A stretch of 34,417 bases of DNA from RGIG9115 sp045648165 (GTDB lineage: Bacteria; Bacillota; Clostridia; UBA1381), in the NCBI GenBank assembly GCA_045648165.1, contig JAZRNL010000016.1, positions 1 through 34,417 of the forward strand, written 5' to 3'. Each line of letters begins with the position of its first letter. The stretch's first letter is position 1. A model generated the notes under the pieces. It was not told where the DNA came from and ran no database searches. It saw only the letters and a list, made by a program, of their open reading frames with translations. Shown one piece after another: positions 16,901 to 24,397 of this stretch. Made by a program: the position numbers and the translations under genes.

Positions 16901-17386
16901 GGCATACTTATTTGCAAGCTTAAGGGCACCGTCGTAATCACCTGCAATAAGCTTTTTGGGTATCTCACCTGCAAGGCAGGCAGAAAGGGCAATAAGACCT
17001 TCCTTATGAGCCTTTAAAAGTTCAAAATCAATTCTCGGTTTATAGTAAAAACCCTCTGTATAACCTTTTGATACAAGGCTTATAAGATTTTTGTAGCCTG
17101 TTTCATTTTCAGCAAGAAGCACCAGGTGTGAGTATTTCCCATCACCTGCATTTTTAACAAACCGTGATTCCGGTGCAACATATACCTCACATCCTATAAC
17201 CGGGTGTATACCATTCTTTTTTGCTTCCTTATAAAAATCTACAACGCCGAACATGGCTCCGTGGTCTGTTATTGCAACAGAGCTCATTCCAAGCTCTTTT
17301 ACTTTTGCAATCAAATTAGGTATACTTGCCGCGCCGTCAAGCAAGCTATATTCAGTATGAGTATGAAGATGTACAAAATCAGCCAT
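13907..17386 (-). CDS. dnaE: DNA polymerase III alpha subunit (DnaE)
   Basis: DnaE is a C-family replicative polymerase. At 1159 aa it matches DnaE rather than the larger PolC. The N-terminal PHP domain starts FVHLHTHTEYSLLDG (about 4-18). The palm carries VGPGRGSAAGSLVSY (about 353-367) and the catalytic aspartates in MPDIDIDF (D396, D398), with a third expected in LLKMDFLGLRN. Tandem helix-hairpin-helix and OB-fold regions follow. There is no PolC-type exonuclease insertion. The ATG has a strong AAAGGAGG site. It follows whiA by 20 bp and leads toward pfkA. In Firmicutes with PolC, DnaE mainly extends primers on the lagging strand. Confidence 0.96.
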   Translation of the reverse strand: MADFVHLHTHTEYSLLDGAASIPNLIAKVKELGMSSVAITDHGAMFGVVDFYKEAKKNGIHPVIGCEVYVAPESRFVKNAGDGKYSHLVLLAENETGYKNLISLVSKGYTEGFYYKPRIDFELLKAHKEGLIALSACLAGEIPKKLIAGDYDGALKLANKYADTLGRDNYFIELQDHGIGEQRQILPRLIRLANEVGVGLVATNDVHYISREDAKYQDILMCIQTDKTVRDSERMRFETEEFYLKSPDEMERIFGNIPEALENTQKIANRCKVDFDFETRHLPSFEVPDGKESFEYLCSLCRDGLAERYENPDNSMYKRLDYELSVIKHMGFVDYFLIVWDFIRYARSVSVPVGPGRGSAAGSLVSYCLHITDIDPIKYELIFERFLNPERVSMPDIDIDFAPEGRQKVIDYVVEKYGEDQVAQIITFGTMKAKLVVRDVARALALPYAMGDAVAKLIPNDFKITLDEALKVSSELKKLYDNDSDVRELITVSRALEGLPRHASTHAAGVVITGEPITRYVPVYNGKDSVTTQFTKDTVEELGLLKMDFLGLRNLTVIENAVKLVERTHGIKLDAEKFDYNEPKVYELIASGNTDGVFQLESDGMKAFMQEMKPDCLEDIIAGISIYRPGPMNQRHSYIHNKKHPQDIKYKHPLLEDILNVTYGFMVYQEQVLQIVQSLAGYSLGKADCMRRVISKKKASDMEIERKNFIYGLDDENGNVIIEGCIRRGIDEKVASSIFDEMSDFANYAFNKSHAAAYAVVAYRTAYLKTFYPEEFMAALISSIDDQGKINVYLKNCAEMGIDRLPPDINESYDSFSVSDGAIRFGLSAIKNVGKNVIQKIVEERDRHGSFKNFADFLERMAGGYLNKRALESLIRCGAFDSMGVKRSQLMQVYEFALEGIAQTKRNNIDGQMSLFDMGGSAEEAFDIEYPDVEEFSKADLLAMEKETAGIYFSGHPLDEYEERISQITRDTIYKLISASERDENGEYRVVEGGISDGDSLAVCAIINSMKVKTTKSGAQMAFLEIEDITGTAEAIVFPKVYATFSGKLKEGGIVVIRGAASVRADEKAKLTVDEVMLIDDIELKSYSKVYVRMETNNKDLISALGDLASRNRGTIPVILYFNDEKKYVSTPKEYSVNMSKKCAKSLEKLFGTGNVIAK

Positions 17387-17406
17387 GTCTGCGCCTCCTT
17401 TTCTTT

Positions 17407-18291
17407 TTATAAATCTTTAGCTATTTCTATTATTTTTGTCATACGGTGATTAACACCCGACTTACCCAATGGGGGTACAAGCATCTCACCCAGCTTTTGC
17501 AAGCTTTCGTACGGATTTTTAAGTCTGAGTTCCGCAAGCTCACGCAAATTATCCGGCAAAAATCCCAGTCCTTGCTTTGACATAATTTTCCGTATTGCTG
17601 CAAGCTGACGCCCTGCTGCCTTTGCAAGCTTTTCTGCATTGGCATTTTCGCAGTTCACCTGACGATTAACTGCATTGCGGATTTCCTTTTCCATCTGAGC
17701 AGAATACATAGCAAGAGCGCCGGCTCCGGCACCCATAAGTCCAAGAATATCGGCTATTGCCTCGGACCCTTTGAGATACACAAGATAATGACCTTTACGA
17801 TATGTAGATTTAGCAGGAAATCCCATATTCTGCAAAAGTCTGCTTAATCTGCCCGCACTTTTATTATACTTTGTATCAAATTCAAGATGGTATGATTTTT
17901 CAGGGTCAAGAACACAGCCACCACTCAGAAAAGCTCCTCTTATATATGCCGCACGGCAACAGTCAAGCTTTAATATTTCATCCTCAAATTCATTCTCTGC
18001 CTGTTCATCTGCCAAAAAAAGACAATCCCTTAAATTTTCAAGCACGGCACTGTCTTCAATCAGTATTCTCTTTGATTTTTCACCCGAAACCGCAGGTGAT
18101 ACACCAATACATTCTTTAAGGTCGTTTGTTATTCTCTGGGCAAGCAGCCCATGCTCTGTAAGAAGCTTCAATCGGCTTTCAGAAAAATCCCCTGAAAAAC
18201 CCACGACCCCTGCAAGCTCGCTCCTAACGCAGTAAGGACAGTCGGAAGCGAGCTTACAAAGCTTTTGCTTTATATCCCAAGAAAAAGACAT
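17407..18291 (-). CDS. whiA: DNA-binding protein WhiA
   Basis: WhiA is a sporulation and cell-division regulator with a LAGLIDADG homing-endonuclease-like fold. In the 294-aa protein the LAGLIDADG remnant is recognisable in RAAYIRGAFLSGGCVLDPEKSYHLEF (about residues 112-137). The C-terminal helix-turn-helix region contains LGFLPDNLRELAELRLKNP and ...GKSGVNHRMTKI. In most Firmicutes whiA follows rapZ and yvcK. Here it follows rapZ directly, with 14 bp between. The GAGGT ribosome binding site precedes the ATG. Confidence 0.93.
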   Translation of the reverse strand: MSFSWDIKQKLCKLASDCPYCVRSELAGVVGFSGDFSESRLKLLTEHGLLAQRITNDLKECIGVSPAVSGEKSKRILIEDSAVLENLRDCLFLADEQAENEFEDEILKLDCCRAAYIRGAFLSGGCVLDPEKSYHLEFDTKYNKSAGRLSRLLQNMGFPAKSTYRKGHYLVYLKGSEAIADILGLMGAGAGALAMYSAQMEKEIRNAVNRQVNCENANAEKLAKAAGRQLAAIRKIMSKQGLGFLPDNLRELAELRLKNPYESLQKLGEMLVPPLGKSGVNHRMTKIIEIAKDL

Positions 18292-18305
18292 TGTTTACCT
18301 CTTTT

Positions 18306-19163
18306 TTATTCTTTATCAATATCTCTGTACACGCATTTTGCATTATATCCCAGACCTTCAAGATAAGCCATAACCCTGTTTGCAAAGGTTACACTTCTGT
18401 GCTTTCCGCCTGTACATCCGATAGCAACAGTCAGCGTCAGCTTACCCTCTTTTATGTTAAGGGGGACAAGAAACTCCAGCATATCCTCAAGCTTTTTAAG
18501 ATACTGGGTACTTTCAGAAAATTGCATCACATAATCCTGAACCTCTTTATCATTACCTGTTTTATGCTTTAACTCTTCAATATAAAAAGGATTAGGGAGG
18601 CATCGCACGTCAAAAACAAGATCTGCATCAGAAGGTGCGCCGTACTTGAAGCCGAAAGCCATTACATTTATACGGATAGCGGAAATTTTTGAGCTATCCA
18701 CATAAATATCCCTCAGCTTATTGTAAAGGTCTCGCATTTTCATATCCGTTGTATCAACTACAACATCAGAAGAATTATACAGCTCCCTTAGCATTTCGCG
18801 TTCTGCTTTTATACTGTCGAGAAGTCCGCCGCCTGTTTCGAGAGGGTGGCTTCTTCTCGTTTCCTTATACCGTCCCACCAAGGTTTCATCATTGGCTTCC
18901 AGAAAAAGAATATTACATTCATGCCCTTGCTTTTTTATCATACGAACATGCTCAAGTACCTGCTCTATCATATTACCCACACGTGCATCTATAACAAGCA
19001 CTACTCTTGAATTGACCTCACCTATAGACATATACATTTCCATAAGTTTCGGCAAAAGCACGGGAGGCAAATTATCAATACAAAAACAACCTATATCCTC
19101 AAAAAACCGAAGAGCCTGAGACTTTCCGGCACCCGAAAGACCTGTTACTATTGTTAATTGCAT
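18306..19163 (-). CDS. rapZ: RNase adapter / nucleotide-binding protein RapZ (YvcJ)
   Basis: This 285-aa P-loop protein of the RapZ/YvcJ family binds ATP or GTP. In E. coli it controls GlcN6P synthase through small RNAs; in Bacillus YvcJ affects competence. Walker A is GLSGAGKS (8-15). Further family blocks are DNLPP near residue 35, VVVDTTDMKMRDL and the C-terminal IGCTGGKHRSV, thought to bind aminosugar phosphates. The ATG overlaps the murB stop by one base (TAATG). Coupling to murB makes sense because both act around amino-sugar and wall precursor metabolism. Confidence 0.93.
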   Translation of the reverse strand: MQLTIVTGLSGAGKSQALRFFEDIGCFCIDNLPPVLLPKLMEMYMSIGEVNSRVVLVIDARVGNMIEQVLEHVRMIKKQGHECNILFLEANDETLVGRYKETRRSHPLETGGGLLDSIKAEREMLRELYNSSDVVVDTTDMKMRDLYNKLRDIYVDSSKISAIRINVMAFGFKYGAPSDADLVFDVRCLPNPFYIEELKHKTGNDKEVQDYVMQFSESTQYLKKLEDMLEFLVPLNIKEGKLTLTVAIGCTGGKHRSVTFANRVMAYLEGLGYNAKCVYRDIDKE

Positions 19164-20074
19164 TATTCATCACATCCTAAAAATCTGACCTCATGGTCAA
19201 GCTCTACTCCGAACTTTTCCATTACACATTTCTTTACATGGTCAGATAGATTTTGTATATCCTTTCCTGTGGCATTACCTTTGTTTATAACGAAGCCTGC
19301 ATGCTTTTCGCTTATTGCGGCGCCGCCAACTGTAAATCCCTTCAAATTACAATCCTGAATGAGCTTTCCTGCAAAGTAACCCTCAGGGCGCTTAAAAAAG
19401 CTTCCGGAGCTTGGGTATTCAAGGGGTTGGGATGCGGAACGCTTTTTAAGATACTCGTTCATCTGCTCTCTGATATCTGCTTCACAACCCTCTGTACCTT
19501 TCAGGACAGCACCGGTTATTACACAGCCGGGATTTGATATAAAATATGATTTCCTGTATCCAAAGCCCAGCTCCTCTGACGGCTTTGTGCGGAATTCTCC
19601 GTTTTCGTACCACGAAACACTCACAATGAGATTTTTGATTTCACCGCCGTATGCACCTGCATTCATAACGATTGCACCGCCAAGATTGCCCGGTATCCCT
19701 GCAAGAAATTCAAATCCTCCTATACTGTTTTTGGCTGCAAATTCAGCTACGGCAGATAGCTTTATCCCTGCCTTTGCAGTAATAGTTACTTCGTCTGTAA
19801 GGCTTATTGAATTCATTTTTCTGCCCACGCAAAGTATAAGACCTCTGTAACCTCCGTCTCTGCCCACTGTGTTTGAACCGTTACCCATTACATGATAAGC
19901 TATATCATTATCGCGGCAAAAATTAATTACCGGCTCAATCTGCTCTTCAGCCACATATAAAAATCCGTCAGCAGGACCGCCCACTACCATAGTGGTATGC
20001 TTCTTAAGGGGCTCATCAAAGAGTATCCCCTCAAATTCTGCGCTCAATTTATTTTTTAATGCTTCATCAAACAA
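19163..20074 (-). CDS. murB: UDP-N-acetylenolpyruvoylglucosamine reductase (MurB), TTG start
   Basis: MurB is a flavoenzyme that reduces UDP-GlcNAc-enolpyruvate with NADPH to UDP-MurNAc. The likely start is the TTG at 20072-20074, nine bases after GGAGG, giving 303 aa. A longer reading would use codons deep inside hprK. The FAD-binding domain shows GNGSNTV, the substrate side shows LAGIPGNLGGAIVMNAGAYG, and the proton-donor serine is in YPSSGSFFKRP (about S225). YRKS (about 173-176) and AGFVINKGNATGKDI support the assignment. It overlaps hprK by 8 bp and rapZ by 1 bp. The partner enzyme MurA is encoded divergently at 21823. Confidence 0.93.
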   Translation of the reverse strand: MFDEALKNKLSAEFEGILFDEPLKKHTTMVVGGPADGFLYVAEEQIEPVINFCRDNDIAYHVMGNGSNTVGRDGGYRGLILCVGRKMNSISLTDEVTITAKAGIKLSAVAEFAAKNSIGGFEFLAGIPGNLGGAIVMNAGAYGGEIKNLIVSVSWYENGEFRTKPSEELGFGYRKSYFISNPGCVITGAVLKGTEGCEADIREQMNEYLKKRSASQPLEYPSSGSFFKRPEGYFAGKLIQDCNLKGFTVGGAAISEKHAGFVINKGNATGKDIQNLSDHVKKCVMEKFGVELDHEVRFLGCDE

Positions 20075-21029
20075 TGTCCGGTTCCTCCATAGACATATTC
20101 TTTTCCATTTCACGCATAAGACGGTTGTTAAGCTCAACAGCCGCATTATACCCCATCTTCTTCTGCCTGTTATTCATAGCCGCAACCTCTACAATTACGG
20201 CAAGATTTCGTCCGAGCTTCACCGGAATTGTAATCGACGGAACGTTTATTCCCATAATATTTGTATATTCGTCCACCATTCCCAATCTGTCGTACTGCTT
20301 ACCCTCAACCCAAGGTTCAAGGTGGATTATCATATCTATGCTCTCGGTATTTTTTACAGCTCCCATACCAAAAATTTCTTTAACATCCACTATGCCTATG
20401 CCTCGGAGTTCGACAAAGTGACGTATAACATCGGGAGAAGTACCAACAAGAGTTTTGTCGGAAACCCTTTTAATTTCAACTGCATCGTCTGCCACAAGGC
20501 GATGGCCTCTTTTAACAAGCTCTATAGCGGTTTCACTTTTACCTACACCGCTTTCGCCCATAATAAGAATACCTTCGCCATACACCTCCACAAGCACTCC
20601 GTGACGTGTGCGGCGTGGCGCTATCTCCACATTCAGGTATCTTATAAGCGCACTCATAAAAGAGGAAGTTTCCGTTTCAGTCCGAAGAACCGTACGGTTA
20701 TATTTTTCCGCAGCAATAAGCATCTCAGGGAACGCCCGTATATCACGAGTAATTATAATAACAGGAAATTCATGGCTGAAAAACCTATCGAAAATTTCTG
20801 TTCGCTCTTCACTTGAAAACTGCTCAAGATAAGTACATTCAACCTTACCTATAACCTGTATACGGGTTGTATCGAAGTAGTCAAAAAAGCCTGCCATCTG
20901 AAGTCCCGGACGGTTAAGGTCTGATGATGAAATATAAATCTTATCTATATTATTTGACTCAAAAACTTTTTCAAGCTGAAACGCCTCAATTATTTTTGTA
21001 AGAGCAATTTTAAATTCGCTGTTAGCCAT
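20067..21029 (-). CDS. hprK: HPr kinase/phosphorylase
   Basis: HprK is a bifunctional enzyme that phosphorylates or dephosphorylates HPr at the regulatory serine, controlling carbon catabolite repression. The 320-aa length matches the family. Walker A is GESGVGKS (158-165), the conserved catalytic His lies in RRTRHGVLVEVYG (about H143), and the HPrK signature VELRGIGIVDVKEIFGMGAV follows. The N-terminal domain is of the DRTGG-like type. The ATG has GGGGAG upstream. A plausible SigA promoter lies at 21106-21134. It is the first gene of the hprK-murB-rapZ-whiA unit. Confidence 0.95.
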   Translation of the reverse strand: MANSEFKIALTKIIEAFQLEKVFESNNIDKIYISSSDLNRPGLQMAGFFDYFDTTRIQVIGKVECTYLEQFSSEERTEIFDRFFSHEFPVIIITRDIRAFPEMLIAAEKYNRTVLRTETETSSFMSALIRYLNVEIAPRRTRHGVLVEVYGEGILIMGESGVGKSETAIELVKRGHRLVADDAVEIKRVSDKTLVGTSPDVIRHFVELRGIGIVDVKEIFGMGAVKNTESIDMIIHLEPWVEGKQYDRLGMVDEYTNIMGINVPSITIPVKLGRNLAVIVEVAAMNNRQKKMGYNAAVELNNRLMREMEKNMSMEEPDIV

Positions 21030-21258
21030 TAGCTTTACTCCCCTTCTTCAAAATAAAAATACCTCTTTCGAAACATATTAAACGAAGTTTTATACATACA
21101 TAGTTATTATACAACATCTTTTTTAATTTTTAAATAGCAAAAAGTAAATTTTTTTTGAAAAATATATAGAATTTTTTTTTGTTTTTTTAAATTATATGTG
21201 CAATTCAATGTTTTTTTTGAAAAAAAGGGGTTGAAATAAACTTTTTTTTACAAAACCC
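21030..21258. other. AT-rich divergent promoter region between hprK and rpmB
   Basis: No ORF with a ribosome binding site is visible here. The stretch is dominated by T- and A-tracts, with the sequence TTTTTTTTGAAAAA occurring twice (around 21151 and 21215). A near-inverted pair AAGGGGTT/AAACCCTT flanks a T-tract at about 21227-21259, just upstream of the rpmB -35 box. Curved DNA with UP-element-like activity would be expected of such tracts; this is inference. Confidence 0.5.
21106..21134 (-). promoter_or_regulatory. Likely SigA promoter of the hprK operon
   Basis: Read leftward, TTTAAA (21129-21134), a 17-bp spacer and TATAAT (21106-21111). The -10 is perfect and the -35 is weak. Confidence 0.5.
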
Positions 21259-21287
21259 TTGCATTTTATTTTGTTTTATGTTAAAAT
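21259..21287 (+). promoter_or_regulatory. SigA promoter of rpmB
   Basis: TTGCAT (21259-21264), a 17-bp spacer and TAAAAT (21282-21287). The start codon is at 21331, with GGAGGTG before it. Confidence 0.7.
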
Positions 21288-21330
21288 CACTTTTGTTATC
21301 TATGAATTGTTATACTTGGAGGTGTAATAA

Positions 21331-21519
21331 ATGGCTAAATGCGAGATTTGCGGCAAGGGCGTGACATTCGGTATCAAGATGAGTCACTCTCACAGAAGAT
21401 CAAACCGTGCATGGAAACCGAACGTAAAAAAGGTAAAAGCAGTAGTAAACGGTTCTGTTAAATCAGTTTATGTATGCACTCGTTGCCTTCGTTCAGGTAA
21501 GGTTGTACGCGCTGTCTGA
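21331..21519 (+). CDS. rpmB: 50S ribosomal protein L28
   Basis: This 62-aa ribosomal protein of the large subunit begins MAKCEICGKGVTFGIKMSHS and continues with the conserved RRSNRAWKPN. It is the zinc-binding (C+) form: CxxC at residues 4-7 and CTRC near residue 50. It is monocistronic, with a TTGGAGGTG ribosome binding site and a strong terminator (21540-21570). As in many Firmicutes, L28 is encoded apart from the large ribosomal clusters. Confidence 0.96.
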   Translation: MAKCEICGKGVTFGIKMSHSHRRSNRAWKPNVKKVKAVVNGSVKSVYVCTRCLRSGKVVRAV

Positions 21520-21539
21520 AAGCAATTTGTCTGAAGATT

Positions 21540-21570
21540 ACAGCTTGGCCGTATGGCCGGGCTGTTTTTT
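21540..21570 (+). terminator. Terminator of rpmB
   Basis: ACAGCTTGGCC pairs with GGCCGGGCTGT (11 bp with two G-U pairs) around a GTAT loop, followed by six T. Confidence 0.88.
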
Positions 21571-21615
21571 CGTTTGGGGATTTTTTTCAATATGATTAAA
21601 TTTTTGTAATTTTAC

Positions 21616-21643
21616 TTTACATTATACAAAATTATGTTATAAT
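21616..21643 (+). promoter_or_regulatory. Extended -10 promoter of murA
   Basis: TTTACA (21616-21621), a 16-bp spacer and TATAAT (21638-21643) with TGT immediately before it (extended -10). Transcription should start near 21650, giving a leader of about 170 nt ahead of murA. Confidence 0.7.
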
Positions 21644-21680
21644 AAATGCAACTGATAAAATACAATATATTGCATTTATT
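21641..21680. repeat. 11-bp inverted repeat over the murA transcription start
   Basis: AATAAATGCAA (21641-21651) and TTGCATTTATT (21670-21680) are perfect inverted copies with an 18-bp spacer. The left arm overlaps the -10 box, a position expected of a repressor operator. It could instead be an RNA stem if transcription starts further upstream. Confidence 0.7.
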
Positions 21681-21682
21681 AT

Positions 21683-21724
21683 CAACATAAGCTACCTATA
21701 TTTGTATATTCTAAGCTTATGTTG
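21683..21724 (+). repeat. 42-bp palindromic element, copy 1 (murA leader)
   Basis: CAACATAAGCT (21683-21693), a 20-bp spacer and AGCTTATGTTG (21714-21724) form a perfect 11-bp inverted repeat with arms offset by 31 bp. A second copy, about 83 percent identical by eye (35 of 42 positions) and with the same 31-bp offset, lies at 31987-32028 in the opposite orientation. Both copies precede a gene pointing in the same relative direction, at 80-100 bp from its start codon. I do not recognise it as a known operator or riboswitch. Confidence 0.75.
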
Positions 21725-21742
21725 TAATAGGTCTTGCTTTGC

Positions 21743-21799
21743 AAGTAAACATTTTTACTTATGGTATGATTGATATACACTCAGGTTAGGTTTGACCTG
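21743..21799 (+). promoter_or_regulatory. Two further hairpins in the murA leader
   Basis: AAGTAAA/TTTACTT (21743-21760, 4-nt loop) and a 7-bp stem from CAGGTTA to TGACCTG with one G-U pair (21782-21799, 4-nt loop) follow the 42-bp element. The last hairpin ends just before the AAGAGGTG ribosome binding site. Neither has a U-tract, so they are more likely RNA structure or operators than terminators. Confidence 0.5.
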
Positions 21800-21822
21800 C
21801 CGGCAAAAGAGGTGAATGGTAA

Positions 21823-23106
21823 ATGGAAAAGCTTATAATCAAGGGCGGTACCCGTCTTTCGGGAACTGTTGAAATCAGCGGAGCAAAAAATGCTGCCGTT
21901 GCAATCATCCCTGCCTGTATTCTTCTGGATGATAAGTGCAGACTTGAAAACGTCCCTGACATACAGGATACAAAGCTCTTTATAAAAATTCTCCAGCTTC
22001 TGGGAGCAGAAGTGACATATATAGATAAAAACACAGTGGAAATCAACGGCTCTAAAATTAACAGCTTTGAACCTTCAAGAGAGCTTACCCGTAAAATGCG
22101 AGGCTCAAGCTATCTTATGGGCGCATTGCTGGGACGTTTCGGGAAATTTATGATGGATTTCCCGGGAGGTTGTGACTTCGGGACACGTCCTATAGATCAA
22201 CACATAAAGTCATTCGAAGCTCTGGGCGCAAAAATCAAAGTCACCGGCAGTATGATTACCGGTGAAGCAGTTGCAGAAAAACTGATAGGCGAAGATGTTT
22301 TCTTTGATATTGTTTCTGTGGGCGCTACAATTAACGCCATACTTGCGGCAGTTAAAGCAAAGGGTACTACTGTTATTGAAAATGCGGCAAAGGAACCACA
22401 CATAGTTGACCTTGCAAACTTCCTGAATGCAATGGGTGCCCGTATAAGGGGTGCAGGTACTGATACTATCAGAATAAAGGGTGTAGAAAAGCTAAGAGGC
22501 GGAACTTACACCATTATACCTGACCAGATTGAAGCAGGTACATTTATGATAGCCGCCGCTGCAACCAGAGGTGATGTTACTATAACTAACGTAATTCCGA
22601 GGCATCTTGAGCCTATCACCGCAAGGCTTGTAGAATCGGGAGCCGAGGTTTATGAATACGACGATAGTGTACGTGTTTTTGTCCCTGAAAACAAAGTGTT
22701 TAAAAAAATTAACTTTGTGGCAACGCCATATCCCGGTTATCCCACAGATATGCAACCCCAGCTCGTTACCTTCCTTTCAACCGTAAGCGGCACAAGCACA
22801 GCCCGCGAAGGTGTGTGGGAAGACCGTTTCAGATATTGCGGAGAGCTTAAGCGTATGGGTGCTCAGATACGTGTTGAAGGTAAACTCGCAATTATCGACG
22901 GCGTTGAAAAGCTTTACGGCTCAGCAGTACGCGCACTTGACCTCCGCGCCGGTGCGGCTATGATTATTGCGGGGCTTATGGCTGAAGGCACCACAGAGAT
23001 CACTGACATATATCATATTGACCGGGGCTATGAACGATTTGAAGAAAAGTTCATCCGCCTTGGTGCAAATATAAAGCGCGTCACTGTAATGGATAATATT
23101 GATTAA
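21823..23106 (+). CDS. murA: UDP-N-acetylglucosamine 1-carboxyvinyltransferase (MurA)
   Basis: MurA catalyses the first committed step of peptidoglycan synthesis, transferring enolpyruvate from PEP to UDP-GlcNAc. The 427 aa match the family length of about 420. The N-terminal block EISGAKNAAV contains the conserved K22-N23. The active-site cysteine is C117 in FPGGCDFGTRPIDQHI, so the enzyme is predicted to be of the fosfomycin-sensitive type. A second conserved region is DQIEAGTFMIAAAATRG. The ATG follows AAGAGGTG. The leader carries an unusual set of inverted repeats (21641-21799). It is followed closely by walJ. Confidence 0.95.
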   Translation: MEKLIIKGGTRLSGTVEISGAKNAAVAIIPACILLDDKCRLENVPDIQDTKLFIKILQLLGAEVTYIDKNTVEINGSKINSFEPSRELTRKMRGSSYLMGALLGRFGKFMMDFPGGCDFGTRPIDQHIKSFEALGAKIKVTGSMITGEAVAEKLIGEDVFFDIVSVGATINAILAAVKAKGTTVIENAAKEPHIVDLANFLNAMGARIRGAGTDTIRIKGVEKLRGGTYTIIPDQIEAGTFMIAAAATRGDVTITNVIPRHLEPITARLVESGAEVYEYDDSVRVFVPENKVFKKINFVATPYPGYPTDMQPQLVTFLSTVSGTSTAREGVWEDRFRYCGELKRMGAQIRVEGKLAIIDGVEKLYGSAVRALDLRAGAAMIIAGLMAEGTTEITDIYHIDRGYERFEEKFIRLGANIKRVTVMDNID

Positions 23107-23125
23107 AAAAGGAGTGAGTTTCCAA

Positions 23126-23899
23126 ATGATACAGTTTATGTCTCTTGTAAGCGGTTCGTCGGGAAACTCTTCTCTTATTTCTGACGGAAAAACCACCCTG
23201 CTTATTGATTGCGGAATTTCAGGAGTAAAGCTTACTGAAAAGCTGAACGAAGCGGGCTTCGCTCCTACAGATATTTCAGGTTTGCTCATCACTCACGAGC
23301 ACAGCGACCATACCTGCGGTGTAGGAGTTATTGCAAGGCGGTACGGTATTCCCCTATATGCCACAGAAAAAACTTTTGCCGCTATGAACCCCGGCAAAGT
23401 TAATCCCTCGCTTTTTAATAATATATGCCCGGGGGATACATTTTCAATAGGAGATATTAATATACACCCCTTCTCTATACCCCACGATGCGGCAGATCCG
23501 GTGGGTTACAGTTTTTTTGCAGAGAACAATAAATACACCCTCGCAACTGATATAGGCTTTATGCCTGACACATTATTTAACGAGCTAAAGGGAAGTAAGC
23601 AGATTATCCTTGAATCAAATCACGATGTAGAAATGCTTCGTTTCGGAGCATATCCCTATTATCTTAAACAACGTATTCTTTCAGAAAACGGGCATATGTC
23701 AAACGAGCTTTCTGCAAAAGTTTCAGTAAGGCTTGCAGACTGTGGAACGGAAAGCATTATGCTTGCGCACCTGAGCCGGGAAAACAACACCCCGGAAATT
23801 GCAGAAATAACTACTCATAACGCATTATGCTCTGAAGGTTTTTCAAATGTTAATCTATCGGTTGCGTCACGGTACAACGTAACACGATTTGCAGTATAA
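23126..23899 (+). CDS. walJ: MBL-fold metallohydrolase, WalJ/YycJ type
   Basis: The protein is 257 aa from the ATG at 23126. GGAG lies about 12 bases upstream, and the product then begins MIQFMSLVSGSSGNS as in YycJ/WalJ. The metal-binding motif HEHSDH is at 57-62 with further ligands (HDAAD, TDIG) downstream, so it is a metallo-beta-lactamase-fold hydrolase, probably acting on nucleic acid. In Bacillus it is linked to the WalRK wall-homeostasis system and to replication-linked repair. The adjacency to rlmH is conserved in Firmicutes. walRK itself is not in the window. Confidence 0.85.
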   Translation: MIQFMSLVSGSSGNSSLISDGKTTLLIDCGISGVKLTEKLNEAGFAPTDISGLLITHEHSDHTCGVGVIARRYGIPLYATEKTFAAMNPGKVNPSLFNNICPGDTFSIGDINIHPFSIPHDAADPVGYSFFAENNKYTLATDIGFMPDTLFNELKGSKQIILESNHDVEMLRFGAYPYYLKQRILSENGHMSNELSAKVSVRLADCGTESIMLAHLSRENNTPEIAEITTHNALCSEGFSNVNLSVASRYNVTRFAV

Positions 23900-23910
23900 A
23901 GGAAACAGAT

Positions 23911-24384
23911 ATGAATATTGATATAATAGCTGTAGGCAAAATTAAAGAAAAGTTTTTCAGAGACGCTGTTGAGGAATACTCAAAGCGTCTTTCTGCTTTT
24001 GTGAAGTTATCGGTAACAGAAATTCCCGACGAAAAAATCCCCGACAACGCCTCTCAAAAGGTAATTGAAAAAATAAAAGAAACTGAAGGCACAAAAATCC
24101 TCTCGAAAATCAAAGACGGTGCAGTCGTTGCAATGTGCATTGAGGGCACGGTATATTCAAGCGAGGAGCTTGCAGATTTTATAAATAAAGCCTCAAACAC
24201 TGCCAGCCGTATAACCTTCGTGATAGGCGGGTCACTTGGTCTTTCAGACCAGGTAAAGGCAAGAGCAAACCACCGTATGAGTTTTGGAAGAATAACACTT
24301 CCCCACCAGCTCATGAGGGTTGTTCTTGCAGAGCAGATTTACAGAGGATATAAAATAATAAATAATCAAAGCTATCATAAATGA
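23911..24384 (+). CDS. rlmH: 23S rRNA pseudouridine-1915 N3-methyltransferase RlmH
   Basis: This SPOUT-family methyltransferase modifies pseudouridine 1915 in helix 69 of 23S rRNA using SAM. The 157-aa length matches the family (about 159). The knotted SAM site is visible in FVIGGSLGLSDQVKARA, and the C-terminus FGRITLPHQLMRVVLAEQIYRGYKI is diagnostic. It starts 11 bp after walJ with an AAAGGAAAC ribosome binding site and precedes radA by 13 bp, so the murA-walJ-rlmH-radA genes are probably one transcript. Confidence 0.95.
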   Translation: MNIDIIAVGKIKEKFFRDAVEEYSKRLSAFVKLSVTEIPDEKIPDNASQKVIEKIKETEGTKILSKIKDGAVVAMCIEGTVYSSEELADFINKASNTASRITFVIGGSLGLSDQVKARANHRMSFGRITLPHQLMRVVLAEQIYRGYKIINNQSYHK

Positions 24385-24397
24385 AAGGAAGGCTCCA

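Noticed and set aside
19992..20816. 274-aa plus-strand ORF opposite hprK and murB
   Set aside because: It is antisense to two clearly conserved genes and has no start signals.
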